A stretch of DNA of 64,000 nucleotides. Source: Cryptomeria japonica. Taxonomy: Eukaryota > Streptophyta > Pinopsida > Cupressales > Cupressaceae. Both the position numbers and the translations under genes were made by a program. The DNA lies in contig NC_081410.1 in the NCBI RefSeq assembly GCF_030272615.1, forward strand, positions 229,060,915-229,124,914, written 5' to 3'. The notes below the pieces were generated by a model. It had not been told where the DNA came from, did not search any database, and saw only the letters and a list, made by a program, of their open reading frames with translations. The first letter of the stretch is position 1, and every line of letters starts with the position of its first letter. Shown here piece by piece: positions 47,526-57,660 of this stretch.

Positions 47526-48580
47526 CTCAAATAGCTTCAACTAATATCTTAAATTAACTATTTTAAAAAAAAATAGCTCCTTAACAATTTAATATTATAT
47601 ACAATTGAATATGATTTCAACTTCAAACCTTGTGCACCTTTTAAAACCAAAAGATGTTGTTAAAACCATTCTTCTAATATTAGCTTAATCATAACATAAT
47701 CTAATAAATCTTCCTCAAAATATCTACCAACTTCAAATCATATATCAAATCTTTTATAATATAAATTACATTCTAGATATACCAATATACTTCTAAAGAT
47801 ATTCAAAATACTTCTTGGGAATTATATTTTTCAAATCTTTCGGATGTATATATAATAAGCACCCCATTTAGAAAACTCATTATCAGTCAACATTATAAAT
47901 CAAGAATATTTTTTATTTTGTATTAATGAATTATATATTTGGCATATTAGCTTCCTTTATGAACCTATGTAAACCAAACTCCAATTTTAGTAACTTATCT
48001 AGCTTTGCTCTAAAATTGTGTCCATAATTGATCCTTTTATACCATCACATGACATAATAGGACCATAATAGGACCTTTATGCCATGACATGGCATAAACC
48101 TAAGCCTAAACTTTCATATCTAAAATTTGAAGAGTAATGTTAATTACTTTTAAGGTTATACGAATTTAGTGGTAACTTTTGTATTGCCTAATGAGGATTA
48201 AGAACAATTTAGGTACATATGTTCGGTTTTATTTCAATTTCATTTTTGAACGTTTTTGTTTTTGTTTCCATTTCATTTTCGATTTTTTGTTTGTGTCGAT
48301 TTCGTTTTGTTAATTATCTAGGTTTGGTTTTGGTTTCTAAATTTGTTGATTACGGTTTAGGGTTAACTGTTCAAAAATATTTTAGATCAAAATCAAGAAT
48401 TTACAAATATAAAAAATAATTTATTTATATGCTACTATAAAAAAAAACTAAAATAATAAAAAAAAAAACTAAATAATACATAAAAAAACAAGAAAAATAT
48501 ACAAGAAAATTATGAAATGTGAAAATAGATGACTGAATGTGTACCTGGGATAGTGGTGGAGGCTTGAAGTGGAAACCATA
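47526..48580. other. AT-rich right arm of the transposon, no gene
   Basis: Contains T-rich low-complexity sequence with repeated TTTCGTTTT/TTTCATTTTTG-type words (48219-48350) and A-runs near 48440-48490. No coding motif was seen. Confidence 0.45.
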
Positions 48581-48582
48581 GC

Positions 48583-48796
48583 ACGGGGGCCCGTTTTTGA
48601 TCTCTTCTTGTCAACTTACTGTCACAGTGAAAATGAAAAATTATCCAAAAAAATGGTAAAAATAGAATTTAAAAATGGGGGCCCGTTTTATTTAGCTTCG
48701 GAACCCCGTGACCTTTCGGCTCGGGAGGCTGAACCATTAACAGGCCCCCATTTTTTAGAACGGGCCCCCATTTTTTGAAAACGGGGGCCCGTTTTG
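48583..48796. repeat. right cluster of GC-rich ACGGGGGCCCGTT-type motifs
   Basis: ACGGGGGCCCGTTTTT (48583-48598), AAAAATGGGGGCCCGTTTTA (48671-48690), AACAGGCCCCCATTTTTT (about 48739-48756), GAACGGGCCCCCATTTTTT and AAAACGGGGGCCCGTTTT (48758-48796). Both orientations occur. Subterminal repeats of this kind are transposase-binding sites in several plant DNA transposon families; that function is inferred here. Confidence 0.8.
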
Positions 48797-48836
48797 TGGA
48801 GCGCGTTTTCCAACACGCAGACTTCCGCAAATTTGT

Positions 48837-48859
48837 GACTCATTAGCTTGCACATACCC
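48837..48859 (-). repeat. right terminal inverted repeat
   Basis: Reverse complement reads GGGTATGTGCAAG then CTAATGAGTC; 18 of 23 positions match the left end. It is followed by AACA (48860-48863), the right copy of the target duplication. Confidence 0.85.
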
Positions 48860-48863
48860 AACA

Positions 48864-50940
48864 TGAAGAGTGTTATGGATTCCTATGAAGCTTCTTCTGG
48901 TCAAAAAATAAATTGGGATAAGAGTTCTTTGTTCTTCATCAATACCCCCATGGATAGACAAAGAAGGATCGAAAGAATTCTTGGATGTAAAATTGTTGAT
49001 TTCCCTTCTACTTATTTGGGTCTCCCTCTATGCTTAAAGCCTTTAGAGAATTTCTGGATGAAGCTGGTTGATAGATTCAATTCCAAAGTGGCTGGATGGA
49101 AAGGAGCCCTCCTTAGCCAAGCGGGTAAGGTGACGTTGCTTAAGGCAACCCTTCAAAATTTGCCTATATATGCCCTTAGTCTGTTCAAAATCCCCAGGAA
49201 GTTTGCTGAGGCCATTGAAAGAATTCAAAAAAAATTCTTATGGTTGGGAGTGGAAGATAAAAATAAAATCCCCCTTATTGCCTGGAATAATATTTTCACT
49301 CCTAAGGCTTTTGGGGGTTTGGGATTAAGGAACATTATAACTATGAATAATGCCTTGTTAGCTAAACAAATATGGAGAATGAAAGGGAAGGAAAGGGAAT
49401 GGAATTCAATTTGGAAAAAGAAATACCTTCACTTGCAACCATCTGAGGAAGAATTTATGGAAAATTCTTTTCTTGTGGAAGGCTCTGCAATTTGGAATGC
49501 AGTTCAAACGGCTAAAGCTTGGGCTGCAACTGGAAGAAAGTGGAAATTGGGGAATGGGAGAATTATTAGATTCTGGGAGGACAAATGGCTAATGGATAAA
49601 CCGCTAGAGGAAATCCCCATTCTTAAGGAATGGAAAGACTGTTTCAAAAGCAGGTATGGAGACTTTGTTAGAGACTACTGGAGAAATGGGAAATGGATTG
49701 AGTTCAGCAAGCTTTGTCCAGGATTAAAATTTTTAGAGATCTTACTTTCTTCCAAAATCTTTATGGAGCATTTTGAGGATTGTTTGATTTGGAGGGAAAC
49801 TTTTGATGGGAAATATTTTGTGTCTTCAGCGGTGTCTATCCATTACAAAGTTCCAGAAGAGATCCCTTTGTGGGCAAAAGTGTGGATAAAGAAGTTGATG
49901 CCCAAAATTAATATCTTCTTTTGGATTTTTATCCAAAATAAGGTGCTAACTCTTGATAATCTCCATAAGCATGGATTTTTTTTTCCTAATAGGTGTTCTC
50001 TTTGCTACATGGAGGAGGAGTTTGCTTGCCATATCCTCTACCAGTGCAATTTTAGTCAAGAAATTTGGAATATTATTTTTAGTAAGTGGAAGTTGAGCTA
50101 GGTTTTCCCGAACTCTCTAGAAGAGTTTTTGCAGCAATGGTATTGCCCTAGTTCCAATTCTAAGAATGTTGAGCTTTGGAAACTTACTCTCCCTATTGTC
50201 ATATGGAACATCTGGAAGGAGCATAACAACAGGATTTTTAGGGAAAAAAGTGTGAACCCTGAAGTGGTGGTGGATAAAATCTATAGAGGGATCTATGAAT
50301 GTTTATATGGAATTGATAATGGTTTAGTTGCTAAAGAAGACTTTAATGAAAGATGGAACCTATCAAATAATAGAAACAACAAGGATAAAGGTAGGGATGG
50401 TCTTCTCTAGTGCTTTCCTTCCCAGGGATGGATCAAGGCCAAACTTGATGGGGCCTCTAAGGGAAATCTTGGGAATGTTGGTTATGGGGGCATAGTCAGG
50501 AATTTTGCTGGAAGTTGCCTTGTGGTTGTTGCTGGCCCTTTGGGTAACCAAATTAGTCATTATGTTGAAGCCTCAGTGACACTGAATACATTGATTATAG
50601 CTAAAAATATCAATCATGATAATCTATGGTTGGAGGGAGACTCTCTTAACATTATTAAATGCCTTAAGGGAGAACTTGAGCCTTTGTGGACTATAGAAAA
50701 TATTATTTTTAAAGCTAGAAAAATTATTTCTAGCTTTAAATCAATTATTATTGAGCATGCTTTTAGGAAAAAAATGTCATAGCGAATGGCCTTGCTAACC
50801 TTGGCATTATTTACGAAGCTCAAAGCATATGGAATGGGGAAGATAATATTGATTTTAATATTAAAGAACTCATTAGAAAGGACAAATTTTTGGGGAAAGA
50901 AGGATCACATGTTAATCATGGAAGTATTAATGATTAATCA
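48864..50940 (+). pseudogene. LINE ORF2, second part, with RNase H
   Basis: The frame resumes in reverse transcriptase (MDSYEASSGQKINWDKS, FPSTYLGLPL, KAFGGLGLRN). It passes through the zinc-binding region typical of plant LINEs (MPKINIFFWIFIQNK, CSLCYMEEEFACHILYQC). A stop at 50099 and another at 50408 follow. An RNase H domain then comes with DGASKGN, a Glu in HYVEAS and EGDSLNII (D-E-D acidic set). A one-base change in an A-run near 50770 shifts the frame; the true continuation is NVIANGLANLGIIYEAQSIW, ending near 50937. Both nonsense codons are single transitions from Gln or Trp codons. Confidence 0.88.
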
Positions 50941-51106
50941 TCAAATTTTTAGAAAGGTAATGATAGCACATCAGAAGGGTAGAGTCCTAATCAAGAATAT
51001 TAAAATTCCACATGCTTTGTGGGTATGCATTTTCAAAAAGCCAAGTGTCATTTGGAAGAAAGCTCTGAAGTTGCAAAGGCAGAGAAATTGTAAAACGAAT
51101 TCTAAA

Positions 51107-52704
51107 ATGGGGGGTGATCTTAGAAGAGAGGAACCTGATAATATTTCTAGATGGCAGGAGATGCCTAAGATATGGACAAAGCTGGAGAAGGTTTTCATGA
51201 CGCATTCCATGGAAAAATTGGTAGACTATGATAAAAGCATAGTTAACCTGACAGTTACCAAAGTTACTAAAAATTGGAAAAATGGCTCCTTTAAAATTCA
51301 TGGTGTTAGATTCAAGTTGGACGCGGACCTCATTTCTACATTCATAGGTATGCCCCATTCTGGTCTTAATTTTTTTAGGGACCTAAAAGTGTCTAATAAT
51401 GTAGTGAAGCTCTTTCCGCGTAAAGAGAAGGAGAGAGAGAAATTAGGAAAAGCTTCGGGCGGGGGGGGGGGGTATTATGATGCTTCTAATATCAAAAAAA
51501 TCTAGGGCTGTGTGCTTAATGCATTTATGGAATATATTACTATGGAGGATCATCTCACTAGGGTCCACACCTACCATTTTGTGCTTCTAAATCACTTTAG
51601 AAATGAGAAGAGGATCCCTCTGCCCTATTACGTTTTCAGGTCCCTGTTGTGGTCTTTGAATAAACATATTAAGAAACCCTCTTCTCATGTGCTTCATTAC
51701 GGCCTTATTTTGCTCATTTATGAGCATTGTAAGATTTTGGCTATTTAGGAAAACAAAAGGTTGTCGGTGTCACTGGGAAAGGAAAGAGGAAAATTGAGGA
51801 ATGTGGGCCCAGTAAGGATGAGTTGATATAGAGCAAAAAGGTTAAAAAAGCCACTGTGGAGAAAATTCAAGAGGACATGGATAAACAAAAGGATACAAAG
51901 GTTGATTCTGAGGACATGGGAAAAGATGGAAGTGATATGGAGATCGATGAGTCTGATGGAGAGGAGAGCTAGAAAGAAGAGGAAGTGGGGGAAGAGGAAG
52001 GAGGAGTAGAGGATGTTTCTTATCAGAATAGCCCTACCCACAACGTGAGTATTGGTAATGTTAATAGCTAGCCTATGGAGGAGCAGGACAATTAGATTAA
52101 GAAGGAGGAAAGGGAAATGGAAACTAAGAAGGAGAAGGATAAGAAGGAAATGAGAAGGGAATATGATAAAGTTGGAGATGGGATTACTCTGGATAAACTC
52201 AAGAACCAGTCTAAGGCTCGAATGGGTTTTGATAGGTTGGTATATGAAAGAATCAGTAAACTAGAAAAAATTGATAAGAAACAAGAAGAGCAGGGAAAGA
52301 AAGATGAAAGTAACCAGGAGCAATGGAAATAGGTTATGGAGGAAAAAGTGGAGAAGCTGGAAGCTCAAATTAGTAAGCTAGGGGAAGGAAAGATAGCCAT
52401 GAAGAACTTTTTGGTTATGATTCCAGATATCCTTACCTCTATGACCAGGAATATGGAGGAAATTGTCAAGTTCCTTGAAGGCTCCAACACTTCCAAACCT
52501 GTAGTGGACCTAGATGTTGATGAGGATGCTATTGAGGCAGGGAAGGTGGAAAGTGCTCCTAGTGGGGCGGCCAAAAGGACTAGGGCGAGTATGAAAAAAT
52601 CCGCTTTGGCCTCTTCCAAGGAAATCCCAATGCTTAGGGATAATATCAAAGATTTGCAAGGGATTAGCAGAAATTTGGCTAATGCCCTTAAAAACATTAA
52701 GTAA
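51107..52704 (+). pseudogene. LINE third ORF, PMD-like region plus coiled coil
   Basis: The ATG at 51107 opens MGGDLRREEPDNISRWQEM. The frame runs to 51748 with one stop (51503-51505, TAG where Trp is likely). It includes GVRFKLDADLISTFIGMPHSG, GGGGGYYDASNIKKI and HFVLLNHFRNEKRIPLPYYVF. Near 51750 the frame shifts by one base; an acidic segment (DSEDMGKDGSDMEIDESDGEE) with several TAG codons follows. Then comes a charged coiled coil (KLEKIDKKQEEQ, MEEKVEKLEAQISKLGEGK), ending NALKNIK at 52704. The first half resembles plant-mobile-domain-like proteins carried by transposons. It lies after RNase H and before the LINE 3' UTR with no poly(A) between, so it seems to belong to the LINE. Plant L1 elements normally have two ORFs. 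Confidence 0.65.
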
Positions 52705-52890
52705 TTTGTCTTTTTTTCTGTTTTGGCCAGATGTTGTTGGTTTTGTTGGGCGTTTATGTTGGTTTTTGCCCAGAATTGTGCTGGTTTTTTTGTAGAATGT
52801 CTTTTCTTGTTTCTTAATGCTCTTATCTTTTAAGGATCTATTGTAAAGGGTTTCGGGGTCCCTTCAAAACCTGTTTTTCTCATGATCAAA
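52705..52890 (+). other. LINE 3' UTR
   Basis: T/G-rich segment with repeated GTTGGTTTTTG words, then TAAAGGGTTTCGGGGTCCCT and CTTCAAAACCTG. The end near 52890 is not marked by a clear A-tail; ATCAAAAACATG is the only A-rich tract. Confidence 0.5.
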
Positions 52891-53313
52891 AACATGAGAA
52901 GAGTGCATAAATTTTTATGTTTCTATCAAATAAGTCACATGAAATGGACTTCACAAATAACTAAGAGGATGTAGAAGCATCACATCAACATATAGACAAT
53001 AGGGAGGGTTTCAAAGTTTGTTTTTTCATGAGGATGCCCTATTAGAGACCCAGTTGAGAAGGAGGCAAATAAAACATCATAAATTATGTTTACACCCAAG
53101 TATTAAGACACGATTAAAGATGGAGATAAATTTCTAGTTGCAACTAAAGGAAAATGGTGTCAACTCTCTTATTCATTTTAAAACAATGGTATTTATTATC
53201 AATATGAAGTTGTAAGTGAGTTTTTAAGTGTCTTTTTAAAAGTATTGTAACTATTTATTAAGTTCCTACTTATATTGCAACTCTTTTTGGTTGCACATAA
53301 GCATGTGAAGCAT
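52891..53313. other. flanking sequence, no feature recognised
   Basis: AT-rich, no frame or repeat identified. The final AGCAT (53309-53313) is the left target duplication of the next unit. Confidence 0.5.
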
Positions 53314-55110
53314 TGTAGTGTCCCGCCAAGAAACCCTAAGGATACAACTAAAAATACTCAAAAGAGTGTTTTTTTTTTCCTAAACAATACAGAACACATA
53401 AAGGTATGAAATAACATTGCAATAAAATTTGCACAAGCAGAAGACTTAACTCAAATTCCTAAAGGGTTTCCCAACATGAATTACTTAATTAAAGTAATTC
53501 TTACTTAAGATCAATTAATCCACTTAAAAATCATATTTAACCATTAGGAACTTAGTTACCCTAATCAATGATTGTTTCATTCTTTGCATGGGATAACACT
53601 AACATTTCTCTGCTTCATTTATGATAAAACATTCAATTACATTACAACAATTATTTTAATTAAAGATAGAAATCCTAACATCTAAATCTCATCATAAGAC
53701 ACTACTTTGACATTGCAAGGATAACGTAATATTACAATTGCACTAATACACCAAATCTCATAAAAATACATAATGGTTACATCAAATTATAACTATCGTA
53801 GAGGCATACACATAAACATATGATACAACTGACCACATAAGGTCCAAGAGATACAAATAAGATCCAAGAAGAGGAAAGAGGATCCAACTGGTACAATGGG
53901 ATGAAATGAATCCAAGAGAAACCTCTGGAGCACCTGCAAAGCTCATCCATCGCAAGAAAGCATGAACAAAATACCCAATGGGAAGTGGCACTACCACCCG
54001 ACCATGTGGCTCAAAAAGGAACCACCCTTCCATGCTAGGAGATAGTAATAAGGCCCTCAAGAAAACCACAATAAAGCATCACATGGTCTAACATGTACAC
54101 CGAGTACTCACGTAAGGCATAAGCATACAAATATGACTCCCACAAGAGTGCTCCAAGTAAATCCAACACAAGACTACACTCTAGTGAACATAAGGGATGA
54201 GTGTCATCACATAGCTGGTATGGGTTATCCTGGAAAGCCTCCATAGGTCCTGACCCCCATTTGGGTTATCCTAGTAGCCTCTCCCAAACCCTCATCCCCC
54301 ATCCATGACTCATGCGGACCCAACAAACCTTTCGTGAGGACAATATAGTTGGTTTTATATTCCATGCCTTCCCACTGCATCCTGAGTCTGTACTAGCACT
54401 CAACCACGAGCAGGGCACAATTAAGATTGATTAATGTTTTAAAATCCAACCCCAGTTTATTTATTAAGTTATCACTTATTACTCAACTTCCAAGGGGTTA
54501 TCCTAGCAGCCACTTTGGGCCCCGACCCCAACTTAGAAGCCACTCTTCCTTATGACACTACACAACCGCCAAAGAACTCCAAGGTAAAACACAAAAGCCA
54601 ACCAACACGGGGAGTTCAAAACAAAACTAAAGAACAATTTGGTCATACAAACCTTCTACCAAGGTTAAACCAACCGAAGGTGTGAAATGGACAACTGGTC
54701 TATTCACAAGACAAGACCACAACCAAAATAGAGCAAGTACAACCATAATTAACACTAAACCAATTATCTTGCACAATCGTCTCGCATTTAGCAACATACC
54801 AACACGAATCATGAAAATGACTCTTTTCAAATTAAACACCAAAATCCTCCAATCAGAGTAAATAATCAAAAAGGTTCACTTGCAAACTAAACATATCCAT
54901 ATTAAGGAATCATAATGATCATTCAAAAATATATTTAAAAGATAATGTTATCTAATTGTAGCTCTTTAAATAAATTGACTCCGTCATGATAAGAAAATTT
55001 ATAATAGGTAAAAACGCATAAAAAGGGTTTAAGTCAACATACACCCAAATAGACTTGCACAATGCTGGATTTAAAATCCATGCCCACACACACAAGAAAA
55101 TTTTCCCTTT

Positions 55111-55654
55111 AAATAAGATTAAGCCATTAAATCTCCAAATAAAAAATGATCAACAAAGGATTCATTTTCATTTAAATACCATACACCCTTTAAAAGGATA
55201 AAAGCAATTTGTAGGTTGAATAAGTCATCATTTAAAACCATTATAGATCTTTTCAAGTAAAGCCAATTTGGCTATAAACAAATTCCATTTGAATTCAAAT
55301 TTTTAATTAATGAAAATAACAATAAAATATATTTGAAAACTGAAATCATTATTTAAGTCAAAATAGATCTTTCCAATTAATTAAATAAGATTAAGCCATT
55401 AAATCTCCAAATAAAAAATGATCAACAAAGTATTCACTTTCATTTAAATACCATACACCCTTTAAAAGGATAAAAGCAATTTGTTGGTTGAATAAGTTAT
55501 CATTTAAAACCATTATAGATCTTTTCAATTAAAGCCAATTTGACTATAAACAAATTCCATTTGAATTCAAATTTCTGATTAATAAAAATAACAATAAAAT
55601 ATATTTGAAAACTGAAATCATTATTTAAGTCAAAATAGATCTTTCCAATTAAAA
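55111..55654. repeat. 272-bp tandem duplication
   Basis: Two adjacent copies, 55111-55382 and 55383-55654, both starting AAATAAGATTAAGCCATTAA and ending near AAAATAGATCTTTCCAATTA. They differ at only a few bases by eye. Confidence 0.88.
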
Positions 55655-55854
55655 ATCATATTGACTAAATTTAATTGATGACTATCAATATAAATTTTAT
55701 TATCTCAAAATAAACTACAGCTAAATCCAATCAATCTTTAACTTTTAATTCATATTGCTAATTCCAAAATACATATTACATATATTTATTTAATTCAAAA
55801 TTTGATACTCATCATAATCCCACTAAACACCATATTCAACTTTAAAAAATACAA

Positions 55855-55856
<2 letters not shown>

Positions 55857-55901
<45 letters not shown>

Positions 55902-55902
55902 C

Positions 55903-55970
<68 letters not shown>
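55857..55970. repeat. (ACAT)n and (TA)n microsatellites
   Basis: About 14 ACAT units followed directly by about 26 TA units. Confidence 0.9.
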
Positions 55971-55972
<2 letters not shown>

Positions 55973-56079
55973 CATTTTAATTTTTATACCAAATATCCCA
56001 GCGATGCCAAAAAGTAAACTGGATGGCAAATTAAAAAAAAGAAAGAAATTGAAGCATTTGTTTGTGGCCTGCAACATAC

Positions 56080-56260
56080 CTCATGCTGGGGGGAGGGGGT
56101 TCCACCTCCCAACCCACAGTGTGGGGGTGAGAGGAGCCCACGAGGTGGGTCACCTCCCCCCTCATGGCTGTGGGTGGAAGGGGCAACCATAGTAGTGGTC
56201 GCCTCTCCCAACAGCGTGGGGTTTGGCACCAAGTCGTTGCCTCTTCCCACCATTTCCAAA
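56080..56260. other. GC-rich island inside the LTR-like unit
   Basis: Sharp rise in G+C with GGTGGGTCACCTCCCCCCTC and similar runs. It may be the promoter or R region of the LTR on the minus strand. No frame in it has recognisable motifs. Confidence 0.4.
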
Positions 56261-57660
56261 TTTTTATTTTTTTTAATTTTTTTTTTTAATTTTTTTAAAA
56301 ACCTTTTCTCTATGATTACAAATAGAGATATTAACAATATCAGACCAAGAGTTGTAATTAGAACAGCAAAATCATCAAATCCATTTGATAAATCCTCAGT
56401 CCAATTGAGATAAAATAATAGGATGAAACCACAACAACAAATTCATAAACTTAAATTGCCTTCCTGGGAAATATTAAAATTTAAACTCTTGTTTTCTATC
56501 TGCCCTTTCAAACGAATTTTTTTTTTACACAAACTCGCAACAAAAGCTGGATTTAACAACAAACCCCCATTTCCTCTACTCCCAAAACTGGGAAAAATTA
56601 AAACCCCCATTTCCAAATTCACAAAACACAACACAAAATCCAAGAAAGAACAACATATGAAATGATAACCAGAATTCTCCATCCATTCTTTCTTCCTAAA
56701 CAAAGAGGAAAACAAAAAAACAAACCGCTGACAGGAAAATAAACAAACAAAGGTTTTTTTTAAAATTTACAACCTTCCATTGCTTTCTTGGAAGAGAAAT
56801 TTGAGAAGAGCTCCCAATCCTCCCAAATATGCCAGAGCTTTCACCAAAACCCATAACCATCAAGAGGAAGAATTTCTCCAGAATGAGAAAAGTATCCCTC
56901 TTTTTCCATAACTTCTAAATTATCAAGGGATTTTCACCCAAAAATCTCTTTTAGGACACAAATTCACTTTTCATGAAAATTTGAAAATCTAATTTTATTT
57001 AAAACACTTACATGACTTATATTTAAAAATTCTATTATTATTTTTTTTAAACACAAAAAGCCAATAGATATTTTAATAACTAATAAGTAAAAATGAACTT
57101 TCTTTCTCTCTTTTTTTTTAAAACAAATACTCAAGACATAATATAATTTCCACTAATAATTCAACAATCACTTTAATTAAACAATTAAGAATAATCAATT
57201 ATCTAATCAACCACAAAAGTGATCTTAATAATTTATTCTTAATTTAATTTAATAAACACAACACACATTAATTATTAATGACCATACAATATTAATAATT
57301 AATTACTCATTAACTAACACAAGAAGAGAATAATTAAATTCACAAAACACATAACACGCAAAACTCAACTTAAACAAAATAAAATTAACATTTCTTCATT
57401 TATGAAATACAATGCATAAGAAGAATTAACATGATCTACTCATTCATAAGCAATAATGTATAATCATATTCACCAAATCACACTCTGAAGCATAATACCT
57501 GGATAAACATCACAATCACAATGAATTAATCATCCACATAAGTAACTGGAAAGCCAACCATGGTCAACTAGGTCAAAAAGGGTCTAAGTAGGGTAGGGTA
57601 TTACAAGCATTGTAAGTTGCTAAAAAAAAGCAAATATTTCACAGAACTAGTAAATGGTTT

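Larger units (their letters stand above)
38412..48859. mobile_element. 10.4-kb two-gene DNA transposon, Sola-like (tentative)
   Basis: Borders are set by the LINE frame resuming on the other side and by the AACA duplication. The terminal inverted repeats GGGTCAGTGCAAG / GGGTATGTGCAAG extend 23 bp with 18 matches. Content in order: left palindrome, AT-rich subterminal region with two diverged GTGTACGACCCACA repeats, GC-rich motif cluster, plus-strand transposase, direct duplication, minus-strand six-exon gene. AT-rich sequence with a 20-bp minisatellite and a right GC-rich motif cluster follow. A 4-bp duplication and the DFAENY/HGKGxxDG transposase motifs fit what I recall of Sola elements. 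If the terminal A is counted inside the element the duplication would be 3 bp, which would point elsewhere. Confidence 0.85.
35294..52890 (+). mobile_element. L1-type LINE, 5'-lost, interrupted by a DNA transposon
   Basis: Begins in the middle of ORF1 at the Copia LTR edge (TRLPGLPLEFWNEEVF). It continues with a zinc knuckle, ORF2 (endonuclease, reverse transcriptase, zinc-binding C-terminal region, RNase H), then a third coding region. A 3' UTR follows with the segment GGGTTTCGGGGTCCCTTCAA at about 52849. I associate that segment with plant LINE 3' ends, but from memory only. The 38412-48859 insertion splits the reverse transcriptase and, with its duplication, adds 10,452 bases. That number is divisible by three, so both ORF2 halves happen to lie in the same frame. 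No clear poly(A) tail or target duplication was identified. Confidence 0.85.
53314..57605 (-). mobile_element. 4.3-kb LTR-like unit, probably a large solo LTR
   Basis: Flanked by AGCAT on both sides (53309-53313, 57606-57610). On the minus strand it begins TGTAATACCCTACCCTAC and ends TTGGCGGGACACTACA, i.e. TG...CA borders of the sort I associate with Tekay/Del Gypsy LTRs, which can be several kb long. No gag, protease or polymerase was found inside. It contains a 272-bp tandem duplication, an ATAC/TA microsatellite and a GC-rich island. A full element with short LTRs is unlikely because the two ends are not direct repeats by eye. Confidence 0.65.
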
